Under the pieces are notes generated by a model, which saw only the letters and a program-made list of their open reading frames with translations, was not told where the DNA came from and ran no database searches. A DNA stretch of 64,000 nt from Paenarthrobacter ureafaciens (lineage in GTDB: Bacteria > Actinomycetota > Actinomycetes > Actinomycetales > Micrococcaceae). The stretch lies in assembly GCF_004028095.1 (NCBI RefSeq), contig NZ_SBHM01000007.1:2232001-2296000 (forward strand), in the 5' to 3' direction. Shown here in pieces: positions 58,310 to 64,000 of the stretch (within the stretch, counting starts at the first letter, position 1; each line of letters opens with the position of its first letter). A program made the position numbers and the translations under genes.

Positions 58310-59005
58310 ATGACGGATCTGATCGATACCACTGAGATGTATCTTCGGACCATTTTGGAACTTGAAGAAGAAAACATCGTGGCTCTCCGCGCCCGCATCG
58401 CTGAGCGGTTGCGCCACTCCGGTCCTACGGTCTCCCAAACGATCGGACGCATGGAGCGCGACGGCCTGGTGGTGGTGTCCAATGACCGGCACCTGGAGCT
58501 CACGGAAGTTGGCCGCAAGCGCGCCACCGAAGTGATGCGCAAGCACCGCTTGGCTGAACGCCTCCTTGCCGACGTCATAGGCCTGGACTGGGCGTACGTC
58601 CATGACGAAGCGTGCCGCTGGGAGCACGTGATGAGCGAACGCGTGGAACGCAGGCTGTATGAACTGCTGGAGCATCCCACGCAATCCCCGTACGGGAACC
58701 CGATTCCCGGCCTGGAGGCCCTGGGCGGCCTCGCTGTCCAAGCTCCCTTCCGCCCGGACGTCAACCTCCTGCAGGCAATGGATGGTTATGCTGACGACTC
58801 CCGCGTTGTGGTGAGCCGGCTCGCCGAGCCCATCCAGGTCGAGCCCGAACTCCTGACCCAGCTGGACGAGGGCGGCATCCGTCCGGGTGCGGCCGTTTCC
58901 CTGGAGCGCGTGGGGGACTATATCTCCGTCCGGGTGCCGGGGATTGAAGGGGCCCTCGAGCTGCCGCCGGAAGTAGCTGCCCACGTATTCGTGGCAGTCG
59001 GCTAG
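58310..59005 (+). CDS. DtxR-family metal-dependent regulator
   Basis: 231 residues. The N-terminal winged helix (TTEMYLRTILELEEENIVAL, then SGPTVSQTIGRMERDGLVVV) and the dimerisation domain with metal ligands (HRLAERLLADVIGLDW, then EACRWEHVMSERVERRL) match DtxR/IdeR closely; an SH3-like domain ends it. It likely represses iron-uptake genes when iron is high; the iron box at 36.6 kb is a candidate target. Confidence 0.92.
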   Translation: MTDLIDTTEMYLRTILELEEENIVALRARIAERLRHSGPTVSQTIGRMERDGLVVVSNDRHLELTEVGRKRATEVMRKHRLAERLLADVIGLDWAYVHDEACRWEHVMSERVERRLYELLEHPTQSPYGNPIPGLEALGGLAVQAPFRPDVNLLQAMDGYADDSRVVVSRLAEPIQVEPELLTQLDEGGIRPGAAVSLERVGDYISVRVPGIEGALELPPEVAAHVFVAVG

Positions 59006-59083
59006 CAAGCGACAGGCCAGCCGGGTGCAGGCGTTCACTCCATGTGGGCGCCTTTGCCTTGCCATGGGCGTGGTTGATCTCAC

Positions 59084-59109
59084 GTCACGCCGCCGCGCGG
59101 CGGTGTGAC
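59084..59109 (+). terminator. Hairpin after the DtxR-family gene
   Basis: GTCACGCCGCCG pairs with CGGCGGTGTGAC across a two-base centre. No T-run, so terminator function is uncertain. Confidence 0.45.
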
Positions 59110-59162
59110 CTGCGGTTTCCGCGGATAGGTGATAAGGGGAGCGGGCAAAAAACGACCGCCCT

Positions 59163-59212
59163 GTAGATAACGAATTTATTACCGCGGGCCTTAATCCCCT
59201 ATAGTTATCTAC
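59163..59212. repeat. Perfect 9-base inverted repeat upstream of the riboswitch
   Basis: GTAGATAAC (59163-59171) and GTTATCTAC (59204-59212) with 32 bases between. Likely a protein-binding site or promoter-region structure of the M23 peptidase gene. Confidence 0.5.
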
Positions 59213-59245
59213 TAGCGCCGATATCAAAGCGTTACCTGATCTGGA

Positions 59246-59464
59246 GCCGAGCTCTGCCAGCAGATCAGGGGTGTTAAACATCTACTGGCAGAGGCGGGGG
59301 AACCACAATCGGCTGCCTAGAGAAGCAGCCTTGGGGTGAAGTCCGCAGCAGCAGTGCCTTACTTACGCAATTCCCTCCTGGGATACCTGTGTGCCGTGAG
59401 CGCTGCGTGCGGGCCGGGTCTTTGCACTCTCTGATCCGAATCCGACAGCTAACTTCGCAGGCTT
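59246..59464 (+). ncRNA. c-di-AMP riboswitch (ydaO-yuaA type), copy 1
   Basis: Carries the class core in order: GCTCTGCC, GGGGGAACCACAAT, TTGGGGTGAAGTC, and ATCCGAATCCGACAGCTAAC followed by TTCGCAGGC. It lies just before the M23 peptidase start. Riboswitches of this class turn off wall-hydrolase and osmolyte genes when c-di-AMP is high. Confidence 0.93.
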
Positions 59465-59482
59465 TTGAGAGAGGAACAGAGT

Positions 59483-60313
59483 TTGACTTCGCAGAACGTC
59501 AGGGGCCGTCGACGCGCTACCGGCCCCGCTACTGAGCTGCGGCCAGCCCGCGTAGTATCGGAGATCCGGCCCCGCGACACCCAGCGTCAGGTGCGCCGCC
59601 GTAAGAGCCCGATGCGCCAGGTGGCCGATTTCGCAGCAGCCAGTGGTGTAGGGCAGAAGGCCGGCGTAGCACTCGCTGCTACCGGTCTTGCGCTCACTGT
59701 CGGCCTGCCTGCAACGAGTCCCGTCATGGCCACGTCCGAGTCCGGGCAGACTGAGGCCGCACTGGCTGTGGGCGGCGGGAGCCAGCCAGAGGTCTCCGCG
59801 GAAGCGTCCGCCAAGATCGACTTCAGCCGCGCCGCGGTGGCAACCAAGGCGGATCCCGACGGCAAGCTCAAGCAGTTGCTGAGCGCCCAGTCCGTGGGAA
59901 GCATCCAGGCCAGCTCCTCCAAGGGCACCATGGCCAGCCCGTTGGACACCCTCAGCACCGCATCACCGTTCGGCTACCGCATCAGCCCGCTGACAGGCGG
60001 CAGCGGCGATTTCCACCGCGGCCAGGACTTCGTGGCCCAGTGCGGCACGGCAGTCCACGCTGCTGCGGCGGGCAAGGTCACCTTTGCGGGTTGGCACGAA
60101 TACGGTGGAGGCAACCGCGTGGTGGTGGACCATGGCAACGGCCTGGAAACCACCTACAACCACTTGTCGTCATTCAAAGTCAAGGTCGGCGACACCGTGA
60201 ATCGCGGAGACACCGTTGCCTTGAGCGGCACCACGGGCGCTTCCACCGGCTGCCACCTCCACTTCGAAGTCCAGGTCAACGGCGAAGTCGTCGACCCCAT
60301 GGGCTGGCTCTAA
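59483..60313 (+). CDS. Secreted M23 (LytM) endopeptidase
   Basis: 276 residues from TTG 59483, with GAGAGGA 8 bases upstream. A long basic N-region and a signal-like helix (about 58-85) precede a linker and the M23 domain with zinc motifs HRGQDF and HLHFEV plus the second histidine in YNHLSS. It cuts peptide cross-bridges in peptidoglycan. Expression should follow c-di-AMP through the leader riboswitch. Confidence 0.92.
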   Translation: MTSQNVRGRRRATGPATELRPARVVSEIRPRDTQRQVRRRKSPMRQVADFAAASGVGQKAGVALAATGLALTVGLPATSPVMATSESGQTEAALAVGGGSQPEVSAEASAKIDFSRAAVATKADPDGKLKQLLSAQSVGSIQASSSKGTMASPLDTLSTASPFGYRISPLTGGSGDFHRGQDFVAQCGTAVHAAAAGKVTFAGWHEYGGGNRVVVDHGNGLETTYNHLSSFKVKVGDTVNRGDTVALSGTTGASTGCHLHFEVQVNGEVVDPMGWL

Positions 60314-60439
60314 CCCGAGTTGATGGTCGTCTCTCGCATTCTTGACACGCCCCGTGATCTGAATGTGACATTTTAGTTCAACTGTTGTACCGTACAAAGC
60401 GCATCGGCTTTTTAGGGGGCCGATGCACTTGGGTGGATT

Positions 60440-60606
60440 GCCTAGCTCTGCCACCACTCAAGGTCCGTTCGCATAATTCGTCTGGCAGGGGCGGGGGAAC
60501 CAATTTTGGTCTTCGAAAGAGGGCCTTGGGGTTAAGTCACAAACGCTTCCAACGGCGTGTGGCCGGATGACTCCCATCCGAATCCGACAGCTCACCTCGC
60601 AGGCAT
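60440..60606 (+). ncRNA. c-di-AMP riboswitch (ydaO-yuaA type), copy 2
   Basis: Same class core as copy 1: TAGCTCTGCC, GGGGGAACCAAT, TTGGGGTTAAGTC and ATCCGAATCCGACAGCTCAC followed by CTCGCAGGC. It lies directly before the NlpC/P60 gene. A small palindrome TTGTACCGTACAA sits upstream at 60385-60397. Confidence 0.93.
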
Positions 60607-60623
60607 TGGGAGAGGCTACCTTC

Positions 60624-61367
60624 GTGTCATCACGCACTACTTCTGCGCGCCACCGCGCCCAGACGGTTACCCCGTTGAACACTCTTTCCAAGGCTGTTTC
60701 AGCGAATGCCGGAACCGTCGGCCGCCAGGCCGCAGTCCTTGCAGCAGCATCGGGCTTGGTCCTCAGCGTCGGCCTTCCTGCCCAGGCAGCGGATACTGAC
60801 GTTTCCAAGGCTGAGTCCAGCGCACAGCAGCTGGTGACTACCGCCGTCGTCACGGCGGAACCAACCGCCACTGTTTCCTTTGAGAGCCCCGTTGTGGTTA
60901 CCAAGGAAGCCCCCAAGATCCAGCGCGCTTCCCAGACCACGCAGCGCTCCCAGGCGAACGGCAACCAGAATGCCGGCCAGGGCGAGGGCGCAGTCACCGC
61001 CAAGTCCGCCGGCTCCAAGGATTCCGCAGCCAGCGCCGCGGCTTCGGGCCTCGCAGCAATCGCGTACACCGGCATCGGCCACCCGTACGTCTGGGGCGGC
61101 ACCACCCCCAACGGTTGGGACTGCTCCGGCTTCACCCAGTGGGTTTACGCGCAGGCCGGCATCAGCATCCCCCGCGTCAATGCATGGACCGCCATGAAGC
61201 CCACCAGCACTCCCGCTCCCGGCGACCTCGTCATGCAGAACGGCGGTGCCCACGTTGGCATTTACGTCGGCAACGGCATGATGGTCAGCGCCCTGAACCC
61301 CAGCCAGGGCACGCTGCTTCACTCGGTAGCTTCTACCGGAACCTCCTCCTTCTTCACCCTGCGCTAA
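60624..61367 (+). CDS. Secreted NlpC/P60 (C40) peptidase
   Basis: 247 residues from GTG 60624, set by GGGAGAGG upstream. Basic start and signal helix ending near AQAADT (about 55); a Ser/Ala/Gln linker; then the C40 domain with the catalytic cysteine in WDCSGFTQWVY and the histidine in GGAHVGIYVGNG. It hydrolyses stem peptides of the wall. Under c-di-AMP riboswitch copy 2. Confidence 0.93.
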   Translation: MSSRTTSARHRAQTVTPLNTLSKAVSANAGTVGRQAAVLAAASGLVLSVGLPAQAADTDVSKAESSAQQLVTTAVVTAEPTATVSFESPVVVTKEAPKIQRASQTTQRSQANGNQNAGQGEGAVTAKSAGSKDSAASAAASGLAAIAYTGIGHPYVWGGTTPNGWDCSGFTQWVYAQAGISIPRVNAWTAMKPTSTPAPGDLVMQNGGAHVGIYVGNGMMVSALNPSQGTLLHSVASTGTSSFFTLR

Positions 61368-61461
61368 AAACCGTCCAGGTAAGCCAGCGCGCCCCCCGGG
61401 TGCTGGCCTGCCCATGACCCGCGTGCTTCCCAGCAGCACGCGGAAACGAAAAGAGATCATC

Positions 61462-62250
61462 ATGACCAGTGCAAACAAGGTTGCGCGGCACCGGGCCGAG
61501 GCTCCCAAGACCAGCTCACTTGCCGTGATTGCAAAGGCAGTTTCGGTGAACGCCGGTGGCGTCGGCCGCCAGGCAGCCGTCATCGCCGCGGCTTCGGGCT
61601 TGGTCCTGACCAGTGGCGTTGCTGCCAATGCGGCGGATACCAATGTGGATCGCGAGTCCACCTCAACCACCTCCCTGGACATCCAGTCCGTCGTGCAGTC
61701 CACCATCGCCGCTGACTCCACCGTTGCCATCTCCTACGAGAGCCCGGTTGTCACCACGGTCGAGGCGCCCGCGCCCGTCGTGGAGAAAGCCCCGGCCAAG
61801 GCTGAAGCGAAGAGCTCCGCACAGGAAGCCACTGCCTCAGCTTCCAACGCTGCTGGCGGCGCAACCGTGGCAGTCAGCAACGCTGCACCGGCAGCAAAGG
61901 CTCCGGCTGCTTCCAGTGGCCTCGGTGCGGCCATTGCCGCTGCAGCCTACGCCCAGCTCGGCGTGACCCAGGACTGCACCATGTTGGTCACCAACTCCCT
62001 CGCAGCCGTGGGTATCAACTTCCATGACTGGCCTGCGGGTTACCTTTCCCTTGGACGTACGGTCAGCGCAGCGGAAGCCCAGCCGGGCGACCTCGCTTAC
62101 TACGCCAACGGTGGTCTGGCCGGACAGGCCCACATCGCCGTCTACGTCGGCAACGGCATGGCAGTGCATGGCGGATGGAACGGATCCACCACTGCTCTGT
62201 TCAGCGTCAACGTCGGCTCGGGTCCGGTCTTCATCCGGGTCAACGGCTGA
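61462..62250 (+). CDS. Secreted NlpC/P60-like paralog
   Basis: 262 residues from ATG 61462. The N-terminal 55 residues closely match the previous gene (SKAVSANAGTVGRQAAV against AKAVSVNAGGVGRQAAV), and both share an ESPVV-TEAP block, so they arose by tandem duplication. The C40 region is divergent: the cysteine is in QDCTMLVTNSLAAVGI, without the usual CSGF, while the histidine stays in QAHIAVYVGNG. It may cut a different bond or only bind wall. No riboswitch directly in front; probably read through from copy 2. Confidence 0.85.
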   Translation: MTSANKVARHRAEAPKTSSLAVIAKAVSVNAGGVGRQAAVIAAASGLVLTSGVAANAADTNVDRESTSTTSLDIQSVVQSTIAADSTVAISYESPVVTTVEAPAPVVEKAPAKAEAKSSAQEATASASNAAGGATVAVSNAAPAAKAPAASSGLGAAIAAAAYAQLGVTQDCTMLVTNSLAAVGINFHDWPAGYLSLGRTVSAAEAQPGDLAYYANGGLAGQAHIAVYVGNGMAVHGGWNGSTTALFSVNVGSGPVFIRVNG

Positions 62251-62261
62251 TCGAACTTTGA

Positions 62262-62298
62262 GGAAATACCCCGCAGGTTTCACCTGCGGGGTATTTCC
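62262..62298 (+). terminator. Terminator of the wall-hydrolase cluster
   Basis: Perfect 16-base stem GGAAATACCCCGCAGG with CCTGCGGGGTATTTCC around a 5-base loop, 11 bases after the last stop. Confidence 0.9.
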
Positions 62299-62471
62299 GT
62301 CTTAAGGGGCAGGACCGGGGCCTGTGGGCGACATCACAAGCTAATTCCACTGATAATTCGTTGATATGGCATATAAGTGCTTACTCTTATGGTGTCGATC
62401 CACAGCCCGTACATGCAGAGGGCAGCCGGCCCTCGTGCCCCTGGCGGGTGCGGCCGTTAAGAGGTACGTGC

Positions 62472-62972
62472 ATGCGCACACTCGTTCTGAATGCTGGATA
62501 TGAACCGCTGGCGGTAGTTACCTTCCGCCGGGCGCTGGTCCTTGTGCTCACCGGAAAAGCAAGCGTAGTGGCCGAAGGCGACGAACCTGTCGTCGGGCCG
62601 CAGGAGATTCTGGGACGCCCGTCCGTGATCCTCCTCAATCGCTACATCCGGCCGCGGTACAACAGGATTACGGCCGTCAGCCGGCGCGGAGTTCTCCGCC
62701 GCGACGGCCACCGCTGCGCCTACTGCGGTAAGACAGCCCACACCATAGACCACGTCCACCCCAAATCCAGGGGCGGCGCGGATTCCTGGGAAAACCTGGT
62801 TGCGGCGTGCTTGAAATGCAATAACGCCAAGAGCGACCACACGCCGGCAGAGATGGGTTGGAAACTCCGTTTCACACCCGGCGTCCCCTCCGGAACCATG
62901 TGGCAGATCAAAGAACTCGAGAAGCCTGCGCCGGACTGGGATCCGTTCCTCTTGCCGGAATCCGCTGCCTGA
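62472..62972 (+). CDS. HNH endonuclease
   Basis: 166 residues from ATG 62472 with GAGGT upstream. The HNH fold has paired zinc cysteines (CAYCGK and CLKCNNAK) around the catalytic IDHVHPKSRGG and the asparagine in ENLVAAC. The first 70 residues (RTLVLNAGYEPLAVVTFRRA) are typical of an actinobacterial family without known role. Its substrate is unknown; no phage or restriction gene lies beside it. Confidence 0.9.
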   Translation: MRTLVLNAGYEPLAVVTFRRALVLVLTGKASVVAEGDEPVVGPQEILGRPSVILLNRYIRPRYNRITAVSRRGVLRRDGHRCAYCGKTAHTIDHVHPKSRGGADSWENLVAACLKCNNAKSDHTPAEMGWKLRFTPGVPSGTMWQIKELEKPAPDWDPFLLPESAA

Positions 62973-62991
62973 TTGATGTGCGTCCGCCCTA

Positions 62992-63049
62992 TGCGGCACC
63001 GGTAATCCTGTGCGGCACCGGTAATCCGGGGCGGCACCGGTAATCTGGG
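62992..63049 (+). repeat. Three direct repeats upstream of the mobA-like gene
   Basis: Three 19-20-base copies of TGCGGCACCGGTAATCYKG start at 62992, 63011 and 63030. The third contains TAATCT (63041-63046), 6 bases before the ATG, and so could be the -10 box of a leaderless promoter. Confidence 0.75.
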
Positions 63050-63052
63050 CGA

Positions 63053-63940
63053 ATGGAGTTCAACGCAGTGATCTTGGCGGGTGGCAGGGCCACCCGCCTT
63101 GGCGGTGTGCCCAAACCTTCGCTGACCTACGACGGCGCCACCCTGCTTTCGCATGCCCTGGACGCAGCCAGGGGTGCTGTGGCAACCGTAGTGGTGGGCC
63201 CCGATCCCGGCACGTTGCCGCCCGGCGTGCTGACTGCACGGGAGGAACCTGTATTCGCCGGTCCTGCTGCGGCGATTGCCGTAGGACTGGCTGCCCTGGC
63301 GGATCGGGGGCCCGCCCCTTGGACCCTGGTCCTCGCGTGCGACATGCCGCATGCCTCCCGCGGTGTGCAAGCGTTGTTGGCTGCCCTTATTGCCACGCCG
63401 AAGACCGAGGGTGCCATCGCCGTGTCCCCGGACGGGCGCAAGCAGCCGTTGCTGGGGATCTACAGCACACGGGCCATGGAAAGGGAAGTGGCCCTGGCCT
63501 CGGAAGGGGGAGGGTTAACGAACTCTTCAGTGTTCCGCCTGCTTGCTAGGCTGAAGGTGATGGCGGTGCCTGTTCCCAGCGGTTCCACGGATGATGTGGA
63601 CACGTGGGCGGACGCCGCGGTACTGGGCATAGACAAACAGCAGGAGGCGGACGTGAAGAGCCAGGAAGAGACTCTCGAGGAATGGTGCCGCATGCTGCTG
63701 CAGGCATTCGAGCTTGAAGGCGTCGAGGTGGATGTCAACGAGGTCCTCGCCGTTGCTGGCGTTGCGGCGCATTCCGTGGTGCGTCCCGCTGCACCCCTGA
63801 CCACGTTCATTGCCGGCTATGCGGCCGGAATGGCCCGGGGAATCGGGCAAGCCAACGACGACGCGGCCATGAGTGCAGCCCTCGGCCTGGCACGCCAAGT
63901 GGCCAAGCAATACCCGGAGCCCGGGGCAGAATCGGAATGA
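63053..63940 (+). CDS. mobA: MobA-like nucleotidyltransferase with DUF6457 tail
   Basis: 295 residues. The N-terminal 200 residues are a MobA-type NTP transferase: LAGGRATRLGGVPKPSL (nucleotide loop) and LVLACDMPHAS (metal site). MobA links GMP to molybdopterin. The C-terminal 90 residues (EETLEEWCRMLLQAFELEGV and following) match DUF6457, usually a separate small protein in molybdenum-cofactor clusters. The next gene overlaps by 4 bases. Confidence 0.85.
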   Translation: MEFNAVILAGGRATRLGGVPKPSLTYDGATLLSHALDAARGAVATVVVGPDPGTLPPGVLTAREEPVFAGPAAAIAVGLAALADRGPAPWTLVLACDMPHASRGVQALLAALIATPKTEGAIAVSPDGRKQPLLGIYSTRAMEREVALASEGGGLTNSSVFRLLARLKVMAVPVPSGSTDDVDTWADAAVLGIDKQQEADVKSQEETLEEWCRMLLQAFELEGVEVDVNEVLAVAGVAAHSVVRPAAPLTTFIAGYAAGMARGIGQANDDAAMSAALGLARQVAKQYPEPGAESE

Positions 63941-64000
63941 CCGCGGCCCCGGAACAGGGCCACCACGCGGCACATACCTGGCAGGAGGCCCGGCAGCGCG
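63937..64000 (+). CDS. Start of a gene cut by the window end, possibly moeA
   Basis: ATG overlaps the previous stop by 4 bases. Only 21 residues are visible (AAPEQGHHAAHTWQEARQR). The position after a mobA-like gene and the HTWQEAR segment fit the start of molybdopterin molybdotransferase MoeA, but this is a guess from context. Confidence 0.45.
   Translation, partial: MTAAPEQGHHAAHTWQEARQR

Noticed and set aside
62472..62972. HNH gene as a restriction system or phage remnant
   Set aside because: No methylase, terminase or integrase is near; the neighbours are wall hydrolases and cofactor genes.

Overview
The window looks like chromosome from a high-GC Gram-positive bacterium of the Micrococcales, most like Arthrobacter or Paenarthrobacter. 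The evidence is C/G-ending codon use, actinobacterial family members (WXG100 protein, XPB helicase with its partner, DUF3263, DUF3027, a CIRCE-controlled lone GroEL), paired FemX bridge enzymes and frequent leaderless-looking promoters. I could run no database search, so the genus is an inference.

Layout. 1-17.2 kb is the late part of a flagellar cluster: a C40 peptidase (cut by the window edge), fliK, flgD, flgE, then a reversed HipBA module, then flbD, motA, motB, fliM, fliN, fliO, fliP, fliQ, fliR, flhB, flhA, an FlhF-like protein with a decayed GTPase core, csrA, a reversed FlgN-type chaperone and a FliA-type sigma factor. 17.2-19.4 kb is a TetR/MFS efflux pair with its operator inside the pump promoter. 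19.48-25.9 kb is glycine catabolism: tandem glycine riboswitch, gcvP, gcvT, gcvH, then sdaA. 25.9-31.5 kb holds a secreted nuclease-family protein and an accessory operon: a small secreted I36/crystallin-like protein, a lipoprotein, an adaptor with a peptidoglycan-binding domain and a MacB-like ABC transporter. I judge this the best candidate for an uncharacterised system. 31.7-36.6 kb has two FemX enzymes, a ThrE exporter and a siderophore-interacting protein behind an iron box.

36.6-40.3 kb has a repeat-rich gap, ung, a DUF3263 protein, a LytR_C protein and a cold-shock gene with an intact IS481-type element inserted one base past its stop codon. 40.3-48.3 kb has groL behind two CIRCE operators, an RNase HI/NTF2-like fusion, a WXG100 protein, a two-component system, and lysE with its regulator. 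48.3-58 kb has a multicopper oxidase, the XPB helicase pair, a cold-shock domain protein, DUF3027 and serC. 58.3-64 kb has a DtxR-family regulator and three secreted wall hydrolases, two preceded by c-di-AMP (ydaO-type) riboswitches, then an HNH endonuclease and the start of a molybdenum-cofactor operon.

Links between genes. The riboswitches tie glycine level to gcvPTH and c-di-AMP level to wall hydrolysis. sdaA can carry serine made from glycine on to pyruvate. The FemX pair, LytR_C protein and hydrolases concern the wall. Three families of short repeats lie outside or inside genes: a 38-nt hairpin element found twice inside fliK and once after gcvH, a 32-34-nt repeat at 15.6 kb and 36.7-36.9 kb, and a 19-20-nt repeat upstream of the mobA-like gene. 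No rRNA, tRNA or CRISPR array was seen.
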